Origin: Bacteroidales bacterium
GTDB lineage: Bacteria > Bacteroidota > Bacteroidia > Bacteroidales > UBA932
Reading direction: 5' to 3'
Assembly (NCBI GenBank): GCA_004552615.1
Contig: SFNZ01000046.1
Coordinates: forward strand, 1 to 14,065
Length of the DNA stretch: 14,065 bases
Shown: piece after piece, positions 1 to 6,143 of the stretch
Position numbering within the stretch: the first letter of the stretch is position 1
Layout: the number at the start of each line of letters is the position of its first letter
Made by a program: the position numbers and the translations under genes
The notes under the pieces: model-generated
Told to the model about the DNA's origin: nothing
Database searches by the model: none
Seen by the model: the letters and a program-made list of their open reading frames with translations, nothing else

Positions 1-2049
1 ATCGACAGACGTGGTACCGTCGAATCCAAAAACACAGTATCAGACAACACTGAAATCGAACAGATGAACCAGCGTTCCATCTTCTCCACACCTCTGTATG
101 CGGAGTTCATGGACACCAAGTTCAATATTATCGACACTCCGGGAGCCGATGATTTCGTGGGAGGAGCCGTATCTGCCTTCAAGGTATGCGAGAACGGTAT
201 TCTCGTCATCAACGCCCAGCAGGGAGTGGAAGTGGGAACGGAGATTTACGCCCGCTATGCTGAGCAGTACAAGGTTCCTGTAATCATTGCGGTGAACCAG
301 CTCGACAGCGAAAAAGCTGACTGGGACATGGTCCAGAACAGCCTGAAGGAGGCGTTCGGCAACAAGCCGATAGTGGTTCAGTTCCCTGTGAACCCGGGCA
401 CTTCGTTCGACGGATTCGTGGATGTCCTCAAGATGAAATATTATCATTTCAAGGACGAGAACGGCACACGTGAGGATCTCGAGATTCCTGCCGAACTGCA
501 GGACGAGGCCGAGCTGCTCCGCCAGGCCCTCATCGAGAAGGCTGCCGAGTATGACGATACCCTCATGGAGAAGTTCTTCGAGTCAGGCGCCCTTACCGAG
601 GATGAGATCAGAAAGGGTCTCGGCATCGGTATCCGTCAGGGAGAGGTTCTTCCTATATTCTGCCTCTCTGCAAGAAAGGACATCGGTGTCAAGAGGCTCA
701 TGGAGTTCACCATCCGTACATCCGCTTCTCCTGAAATCACCAGGTCCGTCACCAAGGAAGGTGCAGAGGTGGAGTGCAAGCAGAATGCCCCTACGACATT
801 GTTCATATACAAGACAGACGTGGAGCCGCACCTCGGAGAGGTTTCTTATTTCAAGGTGATGAGCGGAGAGCTGGATGAGGGAATGGATCTCGAGGATGCC
901 GAGACAGGCAACCGCGAGCGCATTTCCACCATTTATGCCGTAGCAGGTTCCAAGAAGGAAAAGGTCAGCGGCCTCAATGCCGGTGACATCGGCTGTACGG
1001 TGAAGCTCCGTGCCGGAAAGACCAATGTGACCCTGTCACAGCCTGGTACCGGAATCGCCTACGAGAACATCAAGTTCCCTGCTTCCAAGTACCGCACCGC
1101 CATCAAGGCGAAGGTGCAGGCTGACGAGACGAAGCTCGGAGAGGCTCTCGGCAAGATTTCTGCCCAGGACCCTACCATCGTGGTGGACTACTCCAAGGAA
1201 TTGAAGCAGACCATTCTCAGTGGTCAGGGAGAGCAGCATATCAATGTTGTGAAATGGAGACTCCAGAACGAATTCAAGGTGGAGATCGAACTCTTCCCTC
1301 CTAAGATTCCATATCGCGAGACCATCACCAAGACTGCCAATGCGGAATACCGTCACAAGAAACAGTCCGGAGGTGCCGGCCAGTTCGGAGAGGTTCATCT
1401 TCTCGTATGTCCTATCGTGGAGGGTGTTCCGTTCACGAACAAGTTCAAGATTGACGGCAAGGACGTGGTTCTCAATGTCAAGAGCCAGGAATCCTACAAT
1501 CTCGACTGGGGCGGAAAACTCGAGTTTTACAACTGTATCGTAGGTGGTGCCATCGACGCACGCTTCATGCCGGCCATCCTCAAGGGTATCATGGACAAGA
1601 TGACCGAAGGTCCTCTCACCGGTTCCTATGCCCGCGACATCAGGGTGTTCGTATATGACGGAAAGATGCATCCGGTAGACTCCAATGAAATCTCATTTGT
1701 GCTCGCAGCACGCAATGCATTCAAGGAGGCGTTCCGCAATGCCGGTCCGAAGATCATGGAGCCTATCTACAATCTCGAAGTCCTCACCCCGAGCGACTAC
1801 ATGGGAGCCTGCATGTCCGATCTTCAGAACAGGCGCGCCATCATCGAGGGTATGGGAAGCGACAAGGGATTCGAGGTCATCAAGGCCCGCGTTCCTCTCG
1901 CAGAGCTCTACAGGTATTCTACCGCATTGAGCTCGCTCACTTCAGGAAGTGCTACATTCACCATGCAGTTCGCTGATTACCAGCCTGTTCCTGGTGATGT
2001 CCAGACGAAGCTCCTCGCTGACTACGCTGCACAGGAGGCTGACGAGTAA
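1..2049 (+). CDS. fusA2: EF-G paralog (EF-G2 type) with degenerate GTPase motifs, 5' truncated by the window edge
   Basis: A translation-elongation-factor-G family protein. Reading frame 1 is open from base 1, so the ATG at 64 is internal and the true start lies upstream; 682 codons are visible. Seen here: the end of switch I, G3 as DTPGA (133-147), G4 as NQLD (295-306), a G5-like CLSARKD, then domains II-III. Domain IV has HKKQSGGAGQFG and a tip-loop MHPVDSNE, whose His (1669-1671) aligns with the tip His of EF-G. Domain V has YMGACMSDLQNRRAIIEGM and SGSATFTMQF. Against canonical EF-G, the switch I Thr of RGITI is Phe (82-84), the catalytic His of DTPGH is Ala (145-147), and the Lys of NKxD is Gln. 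An EF-G paralog lacking GTPase activity is known from Bacteroides thetaiotaomicron, and this gene fits that type. It therefore probably supports translocation without GTP hydrolysis and is not the housekeeping fusA. It ends with TAA just before a strong terminator. Confidence 0.9.
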   Translation: MDRRGTVESKNTVSDNTEIEQMNQRSIFSTPLYAEFMDTKFNIIDTPGADDFVGGAVSAFKVCENGILVINAQQGVEVGTEIYARYAEQYKVPVIIAVNQLDSEKADWDMVQNSLKEAFGNKPIVVQFPVNPGTSFDGFVDVLKMKYYHFKDENGTREDLEIPAELQDEAELLRQALIEKAAEYDDTLMEKFFESGALTEDEIRKGLGIGIRQGEVLPIFCLSARKDIGVKRLMEFTIRTSASPEITRSVTKEGAEVECKQNAPTTLFIYKTDVEPHLGEVSYFKVMSGELDEGMDLEDAETGNRERISTIYAVAGSKKEKVSGLNAGDIGCTVKLRAGKTNVTLSQPGTGIAYENIKFPASKYRTAIKAKVQADETKLGEALGKISAQDPTIVVDYSKELKQTILSGQGEQHINVVKWRLQNEFKVEIELFPPKIPYRETITKTANAEYRHKKQSGGAGQFGEVHLLVCPIVEGVPFTNKFKIDGKDVVLNVKSQESYNLDWGGKLEFYNCIVGGAIDARFMPAILKGIMDKMTEGPLTGSYARDIRVFVYDGKMHPVDSNEISFVLAARNAFKEAFRNAGPKIMEPIYNLEVLTPSDYMGACMSDLQNRRAIIEGMGSDKGFEVIKARVPLAELYRYSTALSSLTSGSATFTMQFADYQPVPGDVQTKLLADYAAQEADE

Positions 2050-2074
2050 TATTCGGGAAACGGATACAAACAAT

Positions 2075-2112
2075 AAAGAGAGGCTGATCCTTTTGGGGGT
2101 CAGCCTCTCTTT
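2075..2112. terminator. Bidirectional intrinsic terminator between the EF-G paralog and the phosphodiesterase gene
   Basis: A perfect 13-bp inverted repeat (AAAGAGAGGCTGA at 2075-2087, complement at 2100-2112) extends by one G-T wobble and two C-G pairs to about 16 bp, around a 6-nt loop (2091-2096). It ends in TTT on the plus strand and TTTATTG on the minus strand. It begins 26 bp after the stop of the plus-strand gene, and the convergent minus-strand operon ends at 2240, so it can serve both directions. It should be stronger for the plus-strand gene. Confidence 0.85.
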
Positions 2113-2123
2113 GTAATAGGTCA

Positions 2124-2226
2124 GGAGGGAGGCGTTCGGAAAACCATGGTCGCCCGTGACCTTGTGAACGGGAGGGTGCCCGCGACTTTGTCGTGGGAGG
2201 GATTTAGTTTTCCGAATGTTCCCTCC
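2124..2226. repeat. Nested palindromic intergenic repeat (REP/MITE-like)
   Basis: An outer inverted repeat pairs 2124-2144 with 2207-2226: TTCGGAAAAC/GTTTTCCGAA is perfect, then C-G, three G-T wobbles, one bulged A (2130) and GGAGGG/CCCTCC, about 20 paired positions in all. Inside are two imperfect direct copies of a 24-25-nt unit (2152-2176 and 2178-2201) of the form GCCCG(T/C)GAC(C/T)TTGT...GGGAGGG. Each copy can form its own hairpin: 2153-2157 with 2168-2172, and 2179-2186 with 2190-2197 (8 bp, one wobble, TTT loop). The result is a cloverleaf-like fold with no coding capacity. It sits between convergent genes, typical of dispersed palindromic elements. Copy number elsewhere in the genome cannot be judged from here. 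Confidence 0.7.
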
Positions 2227-2239
2227 AGAACATATTAGT

Positions 2240-3166
2240 CTACAGATTATGGCGTCCAACCTTTTTGAGGTAGCCAATGAGAAATTCCGGACGGTCGGTC
2301 TGGATTATTGAGACTCCTTTGTCGAGATATCTCCTGTAGACCTTCTCCGGGTCGCCGCTGATGAATGCGGCGTCATCATCATTGCCTGTGCCCCCGCAGA
2401 GAGAGGCCCAGATGGTGTTGACCCATACCTTGGAGCCTTGGGCAATGATTTCCTCGCATACCTTGTCGAAAGTGCCGTCCTCGGTCTGCCAGCATACTTC
2501 ATAGGCGAGAGGTACCACATTGCTCTCCATATAGGAGTTGTAGAGCTTGATTCCGGCAGGCCTCTGGATGTCCACGATAGGCATGTACATCATATTGTGC
2601 TCGTGCTTGGCCTCGTGAGCCGCAACCACGTCGATTGAACGCTTCCCCTTTATGAGGAGCTGGTCGGTAACCCCGAGCCTTTCGGAAATCTCGAGTACCT
2701 GGTCGTAATACTCATAACCATGGTCAACATTGACGCAAATCCTGTCCTTGCATATCCACAATGCCTCTTCGAGCGTGAGTATGCGGCAGGTGTCAATTGC
2801 CACTCCGTGAGCCCTTTTCAGCTTGAACTTCTTCAATTCTTCCAATGTGTAGTCGCTGACCGGACCTTTTCCGTTAGTGCATCTGTCCAATGTCAGGTCG
2901 TGGGACAGCACGAGCACGGAGTCCTTGCTCATCTTGATGTCTAACTCCATTATGTCGGCCCCCATCTTGATGACGGACTCGATGGCCAATGCTGAATTTT
3001 CAGGGAAGTTCCTCCAGTCGCCCCGGTGGCATGCCACCACTACGTAGTCCGACTTCGGATTGTGAATCTGTGCGAGAATGGCCTCGGCCCTGTTGGCATA
3101 TTCCGGGGCTCCCTGGCATGCAGCAAGCCCCAAGGCTGCAAGGGCCGCAATAAGCAATCGTTTCAT
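2240..3166 (-). CDS. Lipoprotein glycerophosphodiester phosphodiesterase (GDPD family)
   Basis: A 308-residue protein predicted to hydrolyse glycerophosphodiesters to glycerol-3-phosphate and an alcohol. The N-terminus MKRLLIAALAALGLAAC is a lipoprotein signal peptide with lipobox LAAC and lipidated Cys17, so it should be anchored in the envelope and act outside the cytoplasm. GDPD-fold signatures run in order: HRGD (His47, Arg48), FPENS (Glu56, Asn57), MELDI (Glu74, Asp76), SHD (His89), CVNVDHG (about 144-150) and the C-terminal QTDRPEFL. The His/Glu/Asp/His set matches the family's metal-binding and acid-base residues. The gene lies 27 bp downstream of the GlpT-like transporter on the same strand and is the last gene of the apparent operon, which suggests cleaved glycerol-3-phosphate is imported by its neighbour. 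It is closer in type to GlpQ/UgpQ than to phosphatidylinositol-specific enzymes; the exact substrate head group is unknown. Confidence 0.9.
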   Translation of the reverse strand: MKRLLIAALAALGLAACQGAPEYANRAEAILAQIHNPKSDYVVVACHRGDWRNFPENSALAIESVIKMGADIMELDIKMSKDSVLVLSHDLTLDRCTNGKGPVSDYTLEELKKFKLKRAHGVAIDTCRILTLEEALWICKDRICVNVDHGYEYYDQVLEISERLGVTDQLLIKGKRSIDVVAAHEAKHEHNMMYMPIVDIQRPAGIKLYNSYMESNVVPLAYEVCWQTEDGTFDKVCEEIIAQGSKVWVNTIWASLCGGTGNDDDAAFISGDPEKVYRRYLDKGVSIIQTDRPEFLIGYLKKVGRHNL

Positions 3167-3193
3167 AATGTATTAGTGTTTAATGTCTTGGGA

Positions 3194-4621
3194 TTATATA
3201 ACCTGCTGTTTCCGTTTCCAGTTCAGTACCGGGAGAATGAAGGATATGACGGCGGCCCCGAGCCAGAAATAACTTACATAGGTGAAGTCGTGGATCTGCA
3301 CCGTCTCCCCGGCCGCGTTGACCTTCTCGATGATATTTCCGTCAAGGAGGAGTCCGGTAATGATGTTCTGGATACCCGCTGCCGCGTATGATGCCAGCCC
3401 CACGATGCCGAGGGCTGCCCCTGTGGCCTTTCTCGGTACCAGGTCAATGGCCATGAGCCCTCCGAGGAAGGAAATCAGTACTCCGATGGCAATGCCGAAA
3501 AGCACCATTGACGTGACAATCACCCATTTGCTCCCGCCTCCGAAGAGGAACAGGAACAATGCGATTGACTCCAGCACTCCGGCCGCGAATGCAGGATATT
3601 TCCTGTCTCCCTTGAATAGTATATCCGAGAGCCATCCGGAAACGACCGTGCCGATGATTCCGAATATCGGATTGATGCCGATGATTGCCGCAGCCTCTTT
3701 CAGATCATAGCCCCTCGCCTCCTGCAGGAATATTGTACCCCATTCATTGATGGCGTAGCGGCTCATATACATGAATGCGGACGAGAACGCGAGAATCCAT
3801 ACCCCCGGATTCTTGATGACTGCCCGCTGCATCTGCCTTGTGAATTCCCTCTGGCCGGCTTTGGCGCTGATGGCGGCGGCCCTGTCAGCCTCCAGTTCCT
3901 CCCTGGTTTTCTCCCCGGCGAGAATCTCGATTGGCTCAAGCCCCTTGCTTTCAGGAGTGTCATGCAGGAAAAGGAAGATGATGACAAGTCCGATGATGCC
4001 CGCAATCGCCGCTCCGAAGAAGCCCCATTTCCAGCCGAATGCAGCCACGATGGAGCCCACGAACACGAAAGAAAGTCCTTCGCCGATGTTATGGGATGCG
4101 CTGAAGAATCCGTAGAAAGTACCCCTGACTTTCAGCGGAAACCATCTGGACAATGACACGATCGAGGAGGGTGCTCCCATTGACTGGGCCCATCCGTTGA
4201 GTCCCCACATTATCGCGAAGCAGAGGAAGACTACCGAGGACGATATCCCTGCTCCTATGGCTGAAGCCCCAATCACGCCCATCATGAAGTTCACGACTAC
4301 CGATACGGTGAGCCCGAGGGCCATGAACCGCTTGACGTTCGAAGCATCCGCAAGGAACCCGTTGACCAGCTTTCCTGCCGCGTACATCCAGTAGAGACAG
4401 GCTCCGATGATACCGAGCTGGGTGGCATTGAGCAATCCTGCATCTATCAGAGGCTGCTTCATTACTCCCATCGAGAGCCTGCATACATAATATAGCGCAT
4501 ATCCGAACGTGACAGTCAGGAATGTCTGCATCCTCAGTTTCTTGTAGCATCTGTCCTGCTCTGCTGCAGGTACTTTGGCGGATGCGGGGCCGCTGATCTT
4601 GAAGAAATCAAATAAAGACAT
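3194..4621 (-). CDS. glpT: MFS organophosphate:phosphate antiporter (OPA family, GlpT-like)
   Basis: A 475-residue, 12-helix inner-membrane transporter that aligns with E. coli GlpT along its length, starting with the KVPAAEQDRCYKKLR/YALYYVCR region. OPA transporters exchange glycerol-3-phosphate or sugar phosphates for inorganic phosphate. Residues matching key GlpT positions are visible: Arg48 (YYVCR, GlpT Arg45), Lys84 (AAGKLVNG, GlpT Lys80), Asp92 (FLADASN), His177 (SASHNIG, GlpT His165) and Arg288 (MSRYAINEW, GlpT Arg269). The Lys after the first Arg in GlpT (Lys46) is Leu49 here. A charged loop at about 230-270 separates the two six-helix halves. The start lies 6 bp after the floA stop, so translation is probably coupled; the phosphodiesterase gene follows 27 bp downstream. 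That context favours glycerol-3-phosphate as substrate, but a hexose-phosphate or other phosphate ester cannot be excluded. Confidence 0.87.
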   Translation of the reverse strand: MSLFDFFKISGPASAKVPAAEQDRCYKKLRMQTFLTVTFGYALYYVCRLSMGVMKQPLIDAGLLNATQLGIIGACLYWMYAAGKLVNGFLADASNVKRFMALGLTVSVVVNFMMGVIGASAIGAGISSSVVFLCFAIMWGLNGWAQSMGAPSSIVSLSRWFPLKVRGTFYGFFSASHNIGEGLSFVFVGSIVAAFGWKWGFFGAAIAGIIGLVIIFLFLHDTPESKGLEPIEILAGEKTREELEADRAAAISAKAGQREFTRQMQRAVIKNPGVWILAFSSAFMYMSRYAINEWGTIFLQEARGYDLKEAAAIIGINPIFGIIGTVVSGWLSDILFKGDRKYPAFAAGVLESIALFLFLFGGGSKWVIVTSMVLFGIAIGVLISFLGGLMAIDLVPRKATGAALGIVGLASYAAAGIQNIITGLLLDGNIIEKVNAAGETVQIHDFTYVSYFWLGAAVISFILPVLNWKRKQQVI

Positions 4622-4627
4622 TATCTG

Positions 4628-5581
4628 TCACTGCTTCGCGATATTCTCCCTCATTTCAGTGTCTGCCTGGACATTCTTGATTTTGTAATAGTCCATTACT
4701 CCGAGGTTGCCCTGGCGGAAAGCCTCGGCGATTGCCATAGGCACCTGAGCCTCTGCCTCGATGACTTTTGCCCTTGCTTCCTGAGCCTTGGCCTTCATCT
4801 CCTGCTCGAGGGCGACTGCCATTGCCCTTCGCTCCTCGGCACGTGCCTGGGCGATATTCTTGTCGGCATTGGCCTGGTCAATCTGCAGCACTGCACCGAT
4901 GTTCTTGCCTATGTCGATGTCGGCAATGTCAATGGACAGAATCTCGAAAGCCGTACCGGCGTCAAGGCCTTTGGTGAGCACCACCTTGGAGATTGATTCC
5001 GGTCTCTCGAGCACTTCAGCATGGCTCTCCGCGGAACCGATGGACGAAACGATGCCTTCACCCACGCGGGCGAGCACTGTCTCTTCCCCGGCACCTCCGA
5101 CGAGCTGGTTGATATTCGCCCTCACGGTCACCCTCGCCTTGCAGATGAGCTGGATTCCGTTCTTTGCCACGGCCGTTACAGGAGGAGTGTTGATGACCTT
5201 CGGATTGACTGACATCTGTACTGCCTCGAACACGTCACGCCCGGCCAGGTCGATTCCCGCTGCGGTCTTGAAGTCGAGCTTGATATTGGCCTTGTCTGCG
5301 GATATCAGGGCATTCACCACCTTCACCACGTTGCCTTTCGCGAGATAATGCGCCTCAAGTTCATTGGCCCTCAATGTCAGGCCGGCCTTGGTGCCGGTGA
5401 TGAGGGCAATAACGATTGTGTTGGGATTAACACCCCTCCAACGCATGAGGACGAGCTGGAGAAGGGATACCCTGACGCCTGACAGGATGGCCTGAAACCA
5501 TAATGCCACAGGGAAAAACCACAATAAAATGATGAGAGCGACAAATATTATCGCAACCCAGATGATAAAAGGAATCGTCAT
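4628..5581 (-). CDS. floA: Flotillin-like protein FloA
   Basis: A 317-residue bacterial flotillin, close in length and order to Bacillus subtilis FloA (YqfA, about 331 residues). An N-terminal hydrophobic hairpin-like segment (about 5-45) is followed by highly conserved blocks: NELEAHYLAKGNV, GIDLAGRDVFEAVQMSVNPKV (109-129), KARVTVRANINQLVGGAGEE (148-167), RVGEGIVSSIGS, and AFEILSIDIADIDIGKNIGA (211-230). An Ala/Glu/Lys-rich coiled-coil (about 235-285) then leads to the C-terminal GVMDYYKIKNVQADTEMR. FloA proteins oligomerise in the cytoplasmic membrane and organise functional microdomains. The gene follows the NfeD-like gene by 27 bp, the classic flotillin-NfeD pairing, and is followed after 6 bp by the transporter gene. 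Nothing looks truncated; the function of this particular copy is inferred from the family. Confidence 0.95.
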   Translation of the reverse strand: MTIPFIIWVAIIFVALIILLWFFPVALWFQAILSGVRVSLLQLVLMRWRGVNPNTIVIALITGTKAGLTLRANELEAHYLAKGNVVKVVNALISADKANIKLDFKTAAGIDLAGRDVFEAVQMSVNPKVINTPPVTAVAKNGIQLICKARVTVRANINQLVGGAGEETVLARVGEGIVSSIGSAESHAEVLERPESISKVVLTKGLDAGTAFEILSIDIADIDIGKNIGAVLQIDQANADKNIAQARAEERRAMAVALEQEMKAKAQEARAKVIEAEAQVPMAIAEAFRQGNLGVMDYYKIKNVQADTEMRENIAKQ

Positions 5582-5608
5582 TGGTTATAATATTTAAAGT
5601 GTTGTCTG

Positions 5609-6076
5609 TCAGAATGCTTCGTCCGGCATTACGGTGCGGACATAGATTTTGCCGTTCTCGATGTGCACCACCTCGACCTCCACGCCCGGTCCTATCATTC
5701 CTTCTACGGCAGTCACCTCGAAAGAACGGTCGTTGATGCGGGCCTTTCCCATCGGCGCGAGTCTCGTTACCGTGCGGCCTTTGTCTCCCGGGCATATCGC
5801 GCAGGCCTCCTCCTTCTTGTCAATGACAGTGTCCAGCTCCAGTTTCTTCCACGTCTTTGCCCTGAGAGCAAAATAAAGCAGAATCGAAAGCAGCGCTATG
5901 TTCACTACCGTGACGATGCCTCCCTGGATTCCTCCGAGAAATGCGAAAGCATAATATGATGAACCGCAGAGAGAAAGAACCCCGAGAATACCGGCCACGC
6001 CGACACCGGGAACCAGAAGAAGTTCAGCTAAAAGAAGAACGATTCCGACCAGAATCAATGTCAATACAAGTCCCAT
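5609..6076 (-). CDS. Short NfeD-like membrane protein
   Basis: A 155-residue protein of the short NfeD class. Three hydrophobic segments (about 2-22, 26-47 and 52-72) precede a soluble C-terminal OB-fold domain (about 97-150) with the typical pattern GDKGRTVTRLAPMGKARIND followed by FEVTAVEGMIGPGVEVEV and IYVRTV. The ClpP-like serine-protease domain found in long NfeD proteins is absent. NfeD proteins are encoded next to flotillin/stomatin genes and are thought to act as their membrane partners; here floA follows 27 bp downstream. It is the first gene of the apparent operon, with a good promoter candidate just upstream (6100-6131). The start was chosen as the ATG directly before the first membrane segment. 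Confidence 0.88.
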   Translation of the reverse strand: MGLVLTLILVGIVLLLAELLLVPGVGVAGILGVLSLCGSSYYAFAFLGGIQGGIVTVVNIALLSILLYFALRAKTWKKLELDTVIDKKEEACAICPGDKGRTVTRLAPMGKARINDRSFEVTAVEGMIGPGVEVEVVHIENGKIYVRTVMPDEAF

Positions 6077-6099
6077 AAGGCATCAAGGTTGAATCCAAA

Positions 6100-6131
6100 C
6101 AAATATATGACAATTCATCAGGAATTGCAAG
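6100..6131 (-). promoter_or_regulatory. Candidate Bacteroides-type promoter of the nfeD-floA-glpT-gdpD operon
   Basis: Read on the minus strand, TATATTTGT (6107 down to 6099) matches the Bacteroides -7 consensus TAnnTTTGY. CTTG at 6131-6128 stands in for the -33 TTTG, with a 20-nt spacer. The start codon is about 23 nt below the -7 box. A 6-bp dyad (CAATTC/GAATTG, 6111-6127, 5-nt centre) lies entirely in the spacer and is a possible operator. The assignment rests on pattern matching only. Confidence 0.55.
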
Positions 6132-6143
6132 CAATACTCCACT

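Noticed and set aside
1036..1671. Long open frame (211 codons) on the minus strand inside the EF-G paralog
   Set aside because: It lies fully antisense to a strongly conserved coding region, matches no family I recognise, and is explained by the codon bias of the sense gene.
2075..2226. Terminator and palindrome as one single element
   Set aside because: The 2075-2112 hairpin is complete by itself and shares no sequence with the 2124-2226 stems, so they are listed separately.
4788..5348. 186-codon plus-strand frame antisense to floA
   Set aside because: Its Ser/Ala-rich sequence is a mirror of the repetitive flotillin coding strand; no independent support.
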